This document shows, in pieces, positions 33,260-42,335 of a stretch of DNA of 53,621 bases (its first letter is position 1; each line of letters begins with the position of its first letter). Under the pieces are notes generated by a model. That model was given only the letters and a program-made list of their open reading frames with translations. It did not search any database and was not told the origin of the DNA. Both the position numbers and the translations under genes were made by a program. Origin of the DNA: Nostoc sp. WHI (lineage in GTDB: Bacteria > Cyanobacteriota > Cyanobacteriia > Cyanobacteriales > Nostocaceae); assembly GCF_015714725.1 (NCBI RefSeq), contig NZ_WBKM01000285.1, forward strand, positions 1 through 53,621, in the 5' to 3' direction.

Positions 33260-34012
33260 TCATTTATGCTCTACCCTAGACAGAACATCAGCTTTCGGTG
33301 ATCCCAAAGACAATCCGTAAGTTTCTTGCCATGCACTCTTACTTACAATTAACAGGTAAGAACCGATACTTGTACAAGTGATGACAACTAAGGACGGAGT
33401 TTCTAAAGTGTGGCTTTCCATCAAAATGGAAACACCCAATCCGATTAAAATAAAGGGAATAAGGGAATTACCGTAGCGAGTAATTACAGAAGCGATCGCA
33501 CTTACTTGAGTTAGACAATAGGCTGCATAACACCACACACCCACCATGACGAAAAACACTGTCAAAATCACAAGTAAGCTATCCCATGTGCTGGTAGCAA
33601 ACATCGGCATATAAATACTAATGTTATCACCACCATTGGCGATCGTTACTGCTGCTACACCGTAGGTTTGAGGTGAAAGAAAGTTACACCACCAACCTTG
33701 AAAAGGTTCGGGAGTATTCAGATTTTCTCCATCGTCAGTCTCTTGATTGAGTAAACGACTGATACCGATCATGATAGGAATAATACCGAGTAAACCAATC
33801 CAGGACGCTGGTAAGATGAACTTGCCAAAAAAGCTAGGTAAGCTTGCAATTACTAAGGCACTAAAACCCAGATATTGACCGATAACGATGTGGCGACGGC
33901 GAAAGCAAGTATTTATTTGTGAAAAAAACAGCGATAGTACGACAATATCATCAAGATTTGTGGCAGCAAAAGCAGTGAGTCCTGTAGGAATAGCAGTCAG
34001 TAATCCGCTCAT
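33260..34012 (-). CDS. CadD-family cadmium/cation resistance transporter, paralogue 1
   Basis: A 250-aa inner-membrane protein of the cadmium-resistance transporter family within the LysE superfamily, with about six membrane segments. Two polar motifs mark the two halves: FAATNLDDIVVLSLFFSQIN in TM1 and VTIANGGDNISIYMPMF in TM4. Also RRRHIVIGQYLGF and WIGLLGIIPIMIGI. A cytoplasmic loop (NQETDDGENLNTPEP) lies between the halves. It is divergent from the LysR gene with a 262-base shared control region. Substrate could be Cd, Zn or another cation; family data from staphylococci point to Cd efflux. Confidence 0.88.
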   Translation of the reverse strand: MSGLLTAIPTGLTAFAATNLDDIVVLSLFFSQINTCFRRRHIVIGQYLGFSALVIASLPSFFGKFILPASWIGLLGIIPIMIGISRLLNQETDDGENLNTPEPFQGWWCNFLSPQTYGVAAVTIANGGDNISIYMPMFATSTWDSLLVILTVFFVMVGVWCYAAYCLTQVSAIASVITRYGNSLIPFILIGLGVSILMESHTLETPSLVVITCTSIGSYLLIVSKSAWQETYGLSLGSPKADVLSRVEHK

Positions 34013-34274
34013 GTGTGTGTCGTATCTCCATCAATGGTAGTTACTCTCAACCATCTGTGTTAAAAGGCATAGTTTCACTCTATGGTTACTCATCAATAAA
34101 AGCAAACAGTCTTTCTTGTCAAATCCATAGACAGAATTTATTGATTGTAAACAAGTAGATATACGTAATCAAGAACAGCTACAAAAATCTACAGTTTTCC
34201 GCCCAGGTTAACGTATAATATTGTAACAGTGTTTATGTTCAAAATTACTATCTCGAAGCCTGTATATAGCCAAA
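34013..34274. promoter_or_regulatory. Divergent control region between cadD-1 and the LysR gene
   Basis: 262 bases separate the two start codons. GTATAAT at 34212-34218 is a good -10 for the LysR gene. LysR proteins usually bind T-N11-A sites in such divergent spacers; several AT-rich candidates exist and none stands out. Confidence 0.45.
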
Positions 34275-35210
34275 ATGACGCTGGAGCAGTTACGAATTTT
34301 TTTAGCAGTTGCAGAAATGTTGCACTTTACCCGCGCGGCTGAAGCACTTTATATCACCCAACCAGCAGTGAGTGCTGCTATTCAAACCTTAGAGACAGAA
34401 TATGGTGTAAGGTTATTTCATCGCATTGGTCGTCATATTGAAATTACAAATGCTGGTAAATTATTGCAGGGTGAGGCGCAGACAATTCTTGATCATGTAG
34501 AGTTAACAGAACGTGGCTTGAAGGAATTAAATAATCTGCAACGGGGAGAGTTAAAGTTAGGTGCAAGTCTCACAGTTGGCAACTATTGGTTGCCCGAAAA
34601 AATTAGCCAGTTTAAGCAGTTATATCCCGGTATTCTTATCAACTGTAAGCTAGGAAATGCTGAAGAAATTTGTGAAGGGACTGCTGTGGGTATGTATGAT
34701 TTAGGCTTGGTTACAGGGGACATTAAATTATCATTGCAACACTGTTTAGACAAAGAACAAGTAGGAAGCGATCGCCTGCATATTGTGGTAGGCAAATCTC
34801 ACCCTTGGTTCCAGCGTACCGAGATTTATGTAGATGAATTACTTAGCACAAGTTGGGTGATGCGTGAGTCTGGTTCCGGCGCACAGCAGACATTTCACCA
34901 AGCCTTGCAAAGTTGGGGAATTGAACCCAGCAACCTGGATGTTGTACTTAACCTGAACACTAGCGAAATGGTCAAAGCAGTTGTAGAAACTGGTGTTGGT
35001 GCGGCTGCAATTCCAGAATCTATGGTAAAAAAAGAATTGCAACTGGGGACATTACATACAGTGCAAATTATCGAGTTGCAAAAAAAATCTATGAAGAAAT
35101 TAGAAATTTTTCAGCCTGTTTGGAAAGTAAAAAACCGTCAACGTTTTGATACACGGGTGATGATAGTTTTTGAAAATCTTCTGATGCAAGAGAATGTACA
35201 AGTTGCTTAA
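34275..35210 (+). CDS. LysR-family transcriptional regulator
   Basis: A 311-aa regulator. The N-terminal winged helix-turn-helix covers residues 1-60 (MTLEQLRIFLAVAEMLHFTR, then QPAVSAAIQTLETEYGVRLF). The linker helix is followed by a two-lobe effector-binding domain (LGASLTVGNYWLPEKISQFK to the C-terminus). It resembles the CysB/CbbR/CysL branch (GMYDLGLVTGDI, WVMRESGSGAQQTF). Its placing between two cadD genes, divergent from one and tail-to-tail with another, makes regulation of these transporters likely. The effector could be a metal, a sulfur compound or a photosynthesis signal. Confidence 0.93.
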   Translation: MTLEQLRIFLAVAEMLHFTRAAEALYITQPAVSAAIQTLETEYGVRLFHRIGRHIEITNAGKLLQGEAQTILDHVELTERGLKELNNLQRGELKLGASLTVGNYWLPEKISQFKQLYPGILINCKLGNAEEICEGTAVGMYDLGLVTGDIKLSLQHCLDKEQVGSDRLHIVVGKSHPWFQRTEIYVDELLSTSWVMRESGSGAQQTFHQALQSWGIEPSNLDVVLNLNTSEMVKAVVETGVGAAAIPESMVKKELQLGTLHTVQIIELQKKSMKKLEIFQPVWKVKNRQRFDTRVMIVFENLLMQENVQVA

Positions 35211-35233
35211 TTTCTCGATATATTTAGTTTCGC

Positions 35234-35911
35234 TTAACTATTTTTTTTCACTAAAATCGCTAAACAAACACAACTTGCTGCTAGTTTTATCAGGCTTAAA
35301 GCTTCAGTTGTTAAAATAATCAATCCTCCTAATATTATCAACACAAAAGGTAAAACATAACTACTATATCGGCTTAAAATATCTGCAACTTTTGCTTGAT
35401 AAGTCAATTTATAAGCTAAATAACACCAAACTGCTATTAATATAAAAAATACTCCAATAATAATCAGAAACTTGCCTAAATTACTACTGGCAAATAATGG
35501 CACATAGACGCTAATATTATCACTTCCATTAGCGATAGTGATAGCTGCAACACTGTAAGTTTGTACGTTAAAAAGACTTGTGGTATTTGAATCTTGATAT
35601 TCTGTTGTTGCAACTGCAACCTCTTGAGTTTCGTCTTCTTCTCGATTGATTAAACTGCTGATGCCCATTGCTATTGGTAGTAATCCTAGCAGTCCAATCC
35701 AATTGGGTGGTATGATTAACCCACCGAATAACCCAGGAAGACTGGCAATCACTAACACTGTAAAGCCTAAATATTGACCAGCAACAATGTGTCTATACCT
35801 GAAGTTAGAATTTATTTGCGAAAACAGCAGTAATAAAATAACGATATCATCAATATTAGTGGCAATGAAGGCTGAGACTCCAACCAAGAGTGTAGTAATT
35901 AACTCACTCAT
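35234..35911 (-). CDS. CadD-family transporter, paralogue 2
   Basis: A 225-aa membrane protein with the same two-half plan: FIATNIDDIVILLLLFSQIN and ITIANGSDNISVYVPLF. The loop between halves is acidic (NREEDETQEVAVATTEYQDS). Start at MSELITTLLVG, with AGGAT ahead; an upstream ATG adding 16 residues is unlikely. It ends 23 bases from the LysR stop in tail-to-tail position and is divergent from paralogue 3 (96 bases apart), so the two may share a promoter region. Confidence 0.87.
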   Translation of the reverse strand: MSELITTLLVGVSAFIATNIDDIVILLLLFSQINSNFRYRHIVAGQYLGFTVLVIASLPGLFGGLIIPPNWIGLLGLLPIAMGISSLINREEDETQEVAVATTEYQDSNTTSLFNVQTYSVAAITIANGSDNISVYVPLFASSNLGKFLIIIGVFFILIAVWCYLAYKLTYQAKVADILSRYSSYVLPFVLIILGGLIILTTEALSLIKLAASCVCLAILVKKNS

Positions 35912-36007
35912 TTCAATATATCCTGATTTGGTTTTTAAGTACCTAACTATGATATGCAACTTTAAATTAGTATTTTATTAGTTAAGCTGTATTTCTGACA
36001 ACCCCAA

Positions 36008-36667
36008 ATGAGTAAAATTAGTACAACTATTGCTGAAGCAATTATTGCCTTTGCCGCCACCAATATTGACGACATTGTTATACTACTGCTATTTTTTTCA
36101 CAGATAAATACTCAATTTCGCCGTCGGCATATTTTTGTCGGACAGTATCTTGGTTTTTCTGCCATCGTTGTTGCCAGTTTACCGGGTTTCTTTGGGAGTT
36201 TATTAGTACCAAGAGCCTGGATAGGATTATTGGGAATTTTGCCAATAGCAATTGGTATCAAGCAATTACTGAATCAAGAAACAGAAAATCCAGAAGTTCA
36301 GACTGTTACAACTAATTTAAAGCCCTTGACTAATAGTAATCCTGTATTAGCTTTTATCTTGAGTATTCTAAGTCCCCAAACTTATAAAGTCGCGGCAGTT
36401 ACCTTTGCTAATGGGGGTGATAATATTGGCATCTATATTCCCCTATTCTCTGGTCAAAGTCTTACCAGCTTACTGGTAATGGTTATAGTTTTTCTGATTA
36501 TGACAGGAGTTTGGTATTTTGTTGCTTACTTATTAGCTCGTCAAGCTACAATGGTCTATATTTTAACTCGTTATGGTCAAACTGCCGTACCATTTATATT
36601 GATTAGCTTAGGTTTGTACATTATGTATGAAAGGGGCACATTTGCCCTATTACCTTGGATAAAATAG
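36008..36667 (+). CDS. CadD-family transporter, paralogue 3
   Basis: A 219-aa membrane protein: FAATNIDDIVILLLFFSQIN in TM1 and VTFANGGDNIGIYIPLF in TM4, plus RRRHIFVGQYLGFSAIVVAS and WIGLLGILPIAIGI. It is closer in text to paralogue 1 than to 2, including SPQTYKVAAV. The loop reads NQETENPEVQTVTTNLKP. Both Asp residues of the first motif and the Asp of the second are kept, so it should be functional. Confidence 0.88.
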   Translation: MSKISTTIAEAIIAFAATNIDDIVILLLFFSQINTQFRRRHIFVGQYLGFSAIVVASLPGFFGSLLVPRAWIGLLGILPIAIGIKQLLNQETENPEVQTVTTNLKPLTNSNPVLAFILSILSPQTYKVAAVTFANGGDNIGIYIPLFSGQSLTSLLVMVIVFLIMTGVWYFVAYLLARQATMVYILTRYGQTAVPFILISLGLYIMYERGTFALLPWIK

Positions 36668-37062
36668 ATTTTCTGTTATCTATTAAGATTTCTAAATCAG
36701 TTTTTTTCCTCTGCAATTACTTAAATTCGCTTCAATATAAGGAACAATATTACCACTAAACAGAATTTTAAATAGCCCAAAAAGCTTTTACAACTATCCA
36801 TAAATTTTGTTTATCGTTTTGAAAAGAAAGAATATTTGCTTTTATTGAGTCAAAGGAAATATACTGAGTTCAGACAAAGTTAAAGTATCTTACTGAGAAA
36901 AAAATCACTATTTGATTTAATAGCGATCGCCTCCATAACATCCAAAACTTATCTGTCTGCTGATGCTAGGCAAAACAGTGGAACAAACGCCTAATATGCC
37001 CTCACGTTAAAAATTAGAGAGGGACTAGAAAAACCAGAATTAAATCTTTGCGAGCAACAAAC
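36668..37062. other. Spacer between cadD-3 and cadD-4
   Basis: AT-rich, with a HIP1-type site at about 36923. No gene or repeat seen. Confidence 0.4.
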
Positions 37063-37734
37063 ATGAGTTGGTTAATTGGTACTCTACTTATCGGAATTTC
37101 TGCTGCTATTGCAACTACCTTTGATGATAATTTGTATTTGACGGCATTCTTTGGCAAAGTTAATCATGCCTTTCGTCCCAAACACATTATTATCGGTGAA
37201 TTTCTGGGATTCACTGCTTTGGTATTTGCTAGTCTTCCTGGTTTTTTCGGTGGTCTCATCATTCCACATACCTGGATTGGATTACTAGGTTTTCTTCCAA
37301 TCGCCATTGGTATTAATCATCTCATGAGTCGAGAAAACGAGGAAGAGGCAGTACAAGCTGTATCAATTAACCTAAATCATGTAAAACATCAGCGCCAGAA
37401 TAAATCGCTATTGGCGACTATCCGCGACCCTCAAACCTATCGCGTTTCTGCTGTCACCATTGCCAATGGAGGAAATAATATTGGTATCTACGTGCCGTTA
37501 TTTGCTAGTAGCAATCTTCCAAGTTTAGGGGTAATTTTGTCTGTTTGCTACTTCACAGTTGGGCTGTGGTGTTTTCTATCTTACAACCTGACTCGTAATC
37601 CTCTAATGGCTACCGTTCTAGCTCGCTATGGTCGCAAAGTCTTTCCCTTGGTATTAATCTCGTTAGGATTATCCATTCTGATGAAGAGTGAAACCTATCT
37701 ACTGTTACCTAGCATTGCAATGTTTTCTAATTAA
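37063..37734 (+). CDS. Divergent CadD-family paralogue 4 with altered polar motifs
   Basis: A 223-aa membrane protein that keeps the overall fold (HIIIGEFLGFTALVFASLPG, WIGLLGFLPIAIGI, DPQTYRVSAVTIANGG) but differs exactly where the other three agree. ATN-[IL]-DDIV has become ATTFDDNLYL, FFSQIN is FFGKVN, GQYLGF is GEFLGF, and GGDNI is GGNNI. The loss of the TM4 Asp and the Asn of TM1 would change the ion site. Start placed at MSWLIGTLLIG (ATG) rather than a TTG five codons earlier. It may have another substrate or act as a regulator or partner subunit. Confidence 0.83.
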   Translation: MSWLIGTLLIGISAAIATTFDDNLYLTAFFGKVNHAFRPKHIIIGEFLGFTALVFASLPGFFGGLIIPHTWIGLLGFLPIAIGINHLMSRENEEEAVQAVSINLNHVKHQRQNKSLLATIRDPQTYRVSAVTIANGGNNIGIYVPLFASSNLPSLGVILSVCYFTVGLWCFLSYNLTRNPLMATVLARYGRKVFPLVLISLGLSILMKSETYLLLPSIAMFSN

Positions 37735-37809
37735 GCGTAAAATCATCCACGTGCTTTGTTTTAATGTTTTGCTGTTGTTTTAACCACAAATAATCACAAG
37801 AAGAAACTA

Positions 37810-38388
37810 ATGAATATACCTAATTCCAAAAAAATCACTTCCTGGATTTTAACTGCCGCATTTCTAGCGTTTGCAATGGTATTTTCTCTGCTTGACCAAC
37901 CCAGCGCTCTAGCTCAACAAACATCATCGATACCTACCCAATCTACATCTGTTCCAGTAGCGTTAACTACGGAGTCGATAACAGCAAACGTTAGACATTT
38001 ATTAGAAACCAATGAATGCGTCGGGTGCAATCTGAGTGGGGTATCCTTTGAGGATGCAAACCTACAAGCCGCTAACTTGGAGGGTGCAAACTTGCAAGAT
38101 GCAAAATTAGAAAATGCTAATTTACAAGGAATAAACCTAAAATCAGCAAACTTGCAGGGAGTAGATTTAGGCAAAGCAAACATAGCACAAGCAAACCTGC
38201 AAGAAGCAAATCTCTTTGATGCTGACTTAGAAAAAGCTAACTTAGAAGGCGCAAATTTACAAGGAGCAAATCTGCAAAAAGCAGACTTGCAGAAAACAAA
38301 TCTCACAAATGCGAATATAGAGGGAGCTAACTTGCAAGGGGCTGATTTTGAAGATGCAATCGGACTTGTTGGAATTACGATTCATTAA
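37810..38388 (+). CDS. Exported pentapeptide-repeat protein
   Basis: A 192-aa protein with a signal peptide (KKITSWILTAAFLAFAMVFS, cut near ALA-QQ). After LLETNECVGCNLSGVSFEDA come about 20 pentapeptides of the A(N/D)LQx type up to about residue 185, which fold as a square right-handed beta-helix. The repeat has Glu, Gln and Lys in the variable positions. A C-x-x-C pair (ECVGC) stands just before the first coil, as in many cyanobacterial members. The protein is probably periplasmic or lumenal. Function unknown. A good terminator follows. Confidence 0.9.
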   Translation: MNIPNSKKITSWILTAAFLAFAMVFSLLDQPSALAQQTSSIPTQSTSVPVALTTESITANVRHLLETNECVGCNLSGVSFEDANLQAANLEGANLQDAKLENANLQGINLKSANLQGVDLGKANIAQANLQEANLFDADLEKANLEGANLQGANLQKADLQKTNLTNANIEGANLQGADFEDAIGLVGITIH

Positions 38389-38393
38389 CTAAC

Positions 38394-38440
38394 AGTAGTA
38401 ACGCACCTTTAAGACGAAGATGGGGCGTTACTACTTTTCT
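38394..38440 (+). terminator. Rho-independent terminator of the pentapeptide gene
   Basis: AGTAGTAACGC (38394-38404) pairs perfectly with GCGTTACTACT (38425-38435), followed by TTTTCT. It starts six bases after the stop codon. Confidence 0.8.
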
Positions 38441-38489
38441 AATTTGCTTTTTTTGCCTCCTTCAATATTTAATATTCTCTAAAGATTCT

Positions 38490-39281
38490 CTAATAAACTA
38501 GCTTTAAGCTCACTATCATTAATATAAAGTAAATCATAAACCGCAATGGTTTTTGCGGTGCAACTTCGCAGATTTTTGCCCCTACTAATACCCCTGGTAC
38601 TGAACCAAGCCATATCGGGAAAACTAAACTCCAATCAACTGTTCCCAAGGTGAGGTGTCCAAGGGCAGTAAATACTAATAGAATTGCTGCCTGGGAAATA
38701 TCTGTACCAACTAACTTCTTTGCATCCAAGCGGAAAAATGCAATCAGTACTAAGGCAAACATTGAGCCGGAGGCGACGCTTGTTAGACCTACAACACAAC
38801 CTAGAAATGCTCCTACACTTATCGTCTGCAAGCATCCTAGTTGAGTTGTTAAGTCAAATTTGGGAATTTCAGGTAATTGTAACTGTGGGAAGAAAGTCAA
38901 CAGCAGCATTTGCACTAATGCCAAAACTGTAACCAACAAAATCGTTACACCCAACAAGTGGAGCATGATATTGTTCAAGCTCTGCTCTCCATTCTGTTTA
39001 ATCAGGTGCAGTATTGCTACCCCAAACAGAGAACCAGGAACGCTTCCTAAAGCTAACCATTTTACCACCTCTACATCAAGGGTTTGTTGCTGCCAATGTT
39101 TGATACTACCAACGACTTTCATGAGTGTAGCAGCAACAACATCAGAACTTACTGCGATCGCAGGTGGTACTTGAAAAACAAAAATTAACATCGGTGTGAT
39201 CAGAGAAGCCCCACCAATTCCTGTTAAGCCAACAACAATACCAACTATAAAGCTGAAGAGAGGCAACAATAAAAAGTCCAT
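38490..39281 (-). CDS. TauE/SafE-family anion permease
   Basis: A 263-aa inner-membrane protein with about eight membrane segments. Family marks are VGIVVGLTGIGGASLITPML in the first half and GAFLGCVVGLTSVASGSMFA in the second, the two-fold repeat of the family. SDVVAATLMKVVGSIKHWQQ and LGSVPGSLFG follow. Members export or import sulfite, sulfoacetate, taurine-derived or other organic anions. It lies beside the CadD locus but on the opposite strand to the pentapeptide gene. The substrate cannot be chosen from sequence alone. Confidence 0.9.
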   Translation of the reverse strand: MDFLLLPLFSFIVGIVVGLTGIGGASLITPMLIFVFQVPPAIAVSSDVVAATLMKVVGSIKHWQQQTLDVEVVKWLALGSVPGSLFGVAILHLIKQNGEQSLNNIMLHLLGVTILLVTVLALVQMLLLTFFPQLQLPEIPKFDLTTQLGCLQTISVGAFLGCVVGLTSVASGSMFALVLIAFFRLDAKKLVGTDISQAAILLVFTALGHLTLGTVDWSLVFPIWLGSVPGVLVGAKICEVAPQKPLRFMIYFILMIVSLKLVY

Positions 39282-39667
39282 ACTCCTGTCCTTAACCGGG
39301 GTTTTGTAAATACGGCTTTCTTTAGCTGAAACTAAAAGACTGGTTGTAAAGCCTTTGTGCAGCCCGTCTCACGAACTTCAACTTTTCACCAACGGCTTAA
39401 AAATTGCCTGCCTAATAAACACTAAATCCCATCGACTTACCGTATTTTAAACTTAAAAATAGTAAAAGTCCAGTTTGGTGTGGGTGTTACAAAAGCTCTG
39501 TATATCTTTACACGAACAAATCAGGATATTTCCTTAGAAAAGCCTTGCTAAAATTTATATCCACAGTGCTATTGGCTGGACATGCCTCTATTTAGGAGTT
39601 TATTTTCCTAGACTTTTATGACTTTTCGTTTTAAAATACGATAAATCGATAGAATTACTGCACTATC
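39282..39667. other. Spacer with no gene seen
   Basis: Between divergent genes; it should contain both promoters. No repeat or clear promoter was recognised. Confidence 0.35.
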
Positions 39668-40084
39668 ATGATTGACATCCAAAAAAGTGGTCAAGAGTTA
39701 TTGCTGCCAACTACAGAAAATTCACCCAAAACACTATTGCAAAAGATTAGAGGTGGATTTTTCTTAGTTATTGGATATTTATTATCACCATTATGCTGGT
39801 GGAATGACTTGGTATTCAATTTACCAATTGCTTATTTATTTGGTTATATCTGTAGTCTTTTTGCTCCTAAATTAGTTACGCCTTGTGTCATTATCGCTTA
39901 CTGGTTATCTAATATTATTGGTATTCTCTTGATGCAAGCGGGTGCAATAGATGTTTTACAAAAAGAACCCAAAGAGCGCAACTTAAAAAAAGAATTATTT
40001 ACAGGTTTACTTTCTTCAACTTTGTATACCTTTTTAATTCTGGCATTAATCCAGTTTAAAATTATTGATACTCCTAATTTCTAG
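39668..40084 (+). CDS. Hypothetical membrane protein, 138 aa
   Basis: Three hydrophobic segments (FFLVIGYLLSPLCWWNDLVF, VTPCVIIAYWLSNIIGILLM, LLSSTLYTFLILALIQFKII) with a cytoplasm-like loop (DVLQKEPKERNLKKE). The N-terminal 30 residues are soluble. No family recognised by eye; similar small membrane proteins are frequent in cyanobacteria. It appears as a single gene with no close partner. Start chosen at the first ATG. Confidence 0.65.
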   Translation: MIDIQKSGQELLLPTTENSPKTLLQKIRGGFFLVIGYLLSPLCWWNDLVFNLPIAYLFGYICSLFAPKLVTPCVIIAYWLSNIIGILLMQAGAIDVLQKEPKERNLKKELFTGLLSSTLYTFLILALIQFKIIDTPNF

Positions 40085-40167
40085 TCTGCTAGTTAAAAAA
40101 AACTCTGATTTTCGGTGACGTGTACTAAGTACAATATATTATTAATTCGTAGCTAATTAAATTAAGT

Positions 40168-40222
40168 AAAACTTCGCGTTACTCCGCGTTTACTTTGCGT
40201 TCCTCTGCGTTTAAAAACGTTA
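40168..40222. repeat. Interspersed CGCGTT/CTCTGCG repeat
   Basis: Successive units TTCGCGTTACTCCGCGTTTA, CTTTGCGTT and CCTCTGCGTTTAA. It is the reverse form of the GCGCAAAG motif found in the elements at 13180 and 49052. Confidence 0.5.
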
Positions 40223-40300
40223 CGATTTTACGCAAAGCTGTAGACGCTGGTTCATCCCATCTCTTGCAGGAATAGGCTTTACCACCGTCTTACTGTTCAA

Positions 40301-41104
40301 TTATTTTAGTTTTAAAAGCTCACTCATATTTAAAAGTTTAGGAGCATCCTTAGTCATAATTAAAGGTAATTTACCATTCCATTTTTCTATTGCCTGTCTT
40401 TCTAAAATTTCATTAGTCAAACTATCATGTAGTAATCTGTTTACTTCTGCTTCTCCTTTAGCTAAATTGACCTTAGCCTCTGCTTCTTTTACCGCTTTCA
40501 ATGCAACGAAATCTGCTCGTTTTGCATCTTGTTCTGCAATCTGTTTCGCCTCTACTGCTTCACCAAACTTAGGCGAAAACTTAACATTAACTAGTGAGAT
40601 ATCGTCAACTCCAAGATGATAGTTATGCAGCTTTGTTGTTAATAAATTATCAACTCCAGATTTTACCTCTCCTCTTTTCGTGACTATTTCTTCTGCTGTA
40701 TACCTTGCCATAACTGCTTTTAAAACTTCTTCTACGGCAGGATTAATGATTTTTCCAACTACGTCTTTTTCATCACCAATATCTTGAAAAACCACATTGG
40801 CTTCTTCAGGTAGAATATGCCAGTTTAACGCCACATCTGTAAATATATCTTGCAAATCTTTAGAATAAGCTTCAGAAACAATGTCTTGTTTTTGAACCCT
40901 TACACTAATTTTTTTAACTGTATTAACAATAGGGATTATGATATGTATTCCCTCTTGCAACACTGTTTGTTGGACTCCGCCAAACTGCATTAATACGCCG
41001 CGTTCTCCAGCATTTATCACTACAAAAGGTGTCAGCAAAATTGTGATTAAAAATAAAAGTGCAGTTAATTTACCCGCACCATTTGTAAACTTGATTTGTT
41101 TCAT
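40301..41104 (-). CDS. Prohibitin/SPFH (Band 7) protein
   Basis: A 267-aa membrane-anchored scaffold protein. An N-terminal membrane segment (LTALLFLITILLTPFVVINA) is followed by the SPFH domain (GERGVLMQFGGVQQTVLQEG, LNWHILPEEANVVFQDIG) and a C-terminal coiled coil (EAVEAKQIAEQDAKRADFVA, EAKVNLAKGEAEVNRLLHDS). It is close to mitochondrial prohibitin 1 in outline. Such proteins form rings that organise membrane proteases. ATG at 41104 is preferred to a TTG nine bases upstream. No FtsH gene is adjacent. Confidence 0.92.
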   Translation of the reverse strand: MKQIKFTNGAGKLTALLFLITILLTPFVVINAGERGVLMQFGGVQQTVLQEGIHIIIPIVNTVKKISVRVQKQDIVSEAYSKDLQDIFTDVALNWHILPEEANVVFQDIGDEKDVVGKIINPAVEEVLKAVMARYTAEEIVTKRGEVKSGVDNLLTTKLHNYHLGVDDISLVNVKFSPKFGEAVEAKQIAEQDAKRADFVALKAVKEAEAKVNLAKGEAEVNRLLHDSLTNEILERQAIEKWNGKLPLIMTKDAPKLLNMSELLKLK

Positions 41105-41316
41105 ATTTAGCAAGATAATTGTTATCCTGTGAAGTTTTTTAATAAATATTTCTTTATACTACATTAAATTGATAGGAATAAGCTAGTTAACAACTAAGAG
41201 CAAACTTTTATATCCAGTTCTGAAAGCGAGCATAATAGGTAACTCCCATGCTTAGGTTAACGAGAGGTCAAGTACTCAGCTAGAGTAAAGTTGATATATA
41301 AAAAAGCAATTTTCAA

Positions 41317-41793
41317 ATGACCATTGACTTTTATAAGGTTTCGCAGCCTTATGGCTGTTTTTCTAACTTTTCTCTTCACGGAATCCACATCCAGGGTACT
41401 TACTGGCCAACAGTTGAGCATTATTATCAAGCGCAAAAGTTTGTAGGCGGCACAGATGCAGTAATTATACCCCTCATTCACGCCGCAACCACACCAGAAG
41501 AAGCTGCCGCTTTGGGAAGATGTAGTACTCGTCAACTCCGTCGAGACTGGGATTTGGTCAAAATTCAAGTTATGCGAGAAGCTGTACTCAAAAAGTTTCT
41601 CACTCATGCTGATATTAGAGAAGTTCTCTTGACGACAGGCGATGAGATGTTGGTTGAGAATTCTCCAACCGATTATTTTTGGGGCTGTGGTGCTAATAAA
41701 ACTGGTCAAAACCATCTCGGTAAAGTCCTCATAAGTGTGCGTGAAGAAATCCGTAATTACACTATCTTTAACGGTAATTTACGACTAATTTAA
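41317..41793 (+). CDS. NADAR-family protein (YbiA/DUF1768)
   Basis: A 158-aa predicted N-glycosidase of the NADAR superfamily. Signature segments: PYGCFSNFSLHGIHIQGTYW, TVEHYYQAQKFVGG with the catalytic-type Glu, RCSTRQLRRDWDLVKIQVMR and NSPTDYFWGCGANKTGQNHL. Members have been linked to removal of reactive riboflavin precursors (YbiA) and to ADP-ribose or NAD processing. It is a stand-alone gene with no riboflavin gene adjacent. Recently the superfamily has also been tied to ADP-ribosylation reversal, so a housekeeping or defence role is open. Confidence 0.92.
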   Translation: MTIDFYKVSQPYGCFSNFSLHGIHIQGTYWPTVEHYYQAQKFVGGTDAVIIPLIHAATTPEEAAALGRCSTRQLRRDWDLVKIQVMREAVLKKFLTHADIREVLLTTGDEMLVENSPTDYFWGCGANKTGQNHLGKVLISVREEIRNYTIFNGNLRLI

Positions 41794-42335
41794 TCAAAAT
41801 AGTCACATTCAACATAAAATCAGTAATTAGACGGGGAATAGTAAAATTCCCTAGTCAAAAACCTTTAAACAAATCGCCAATAATTAGCTACTTTTTTGAA
41901 AAAATCTTAATTAGTTTGACTTGATGCAAACAAATGGTAAAAAAATATTATTAATTCAATGCAATTATTCAGGCATCGATTTGAGTGATATTACTGCAAT
42001 ATTTTAATAACTGCGAGTATAAGATTAATAAATGTGAATGATTAAAATTTTATTAATTGTAGACCTGAGAGGATGTTAGAAAGTCTTTGATGATACACCA
42101 AATGCTTTAATATCTGCCTAAGTGAAAGGTATTGGATAACAAATATGTACCACTTGAGGGTGGGGTTTTTACCGACTTCAAAGAAGAACAATTCTACCCA
42201 CAAAGGTTAGAGTTTGTACCAAAATCTCCCTAGTACCCAATCTCTTTTATAAAAATCAAGGGATAGTAAGTTAAAAATTTTGATTAAAGGCAATTATAAA
42301 AAATTATTATACTTCAGTCCTGGTGTACATAAGCA
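41794..42335. other. 540-base AT-rich spacer before the GAF histidine kinase
   Basis: No coding frame, repeat or terminator was recognised. It probably holds the kinase promoter and a long leader. Confidence 0.4.

Noticed and set aside
37914..38306. 130-aa minus-strand ORF
   Set aside because: It is the reverse reading of the pentapeptide repeats (Phe/Ala/Cys/Lys periodic text), with no start signal.
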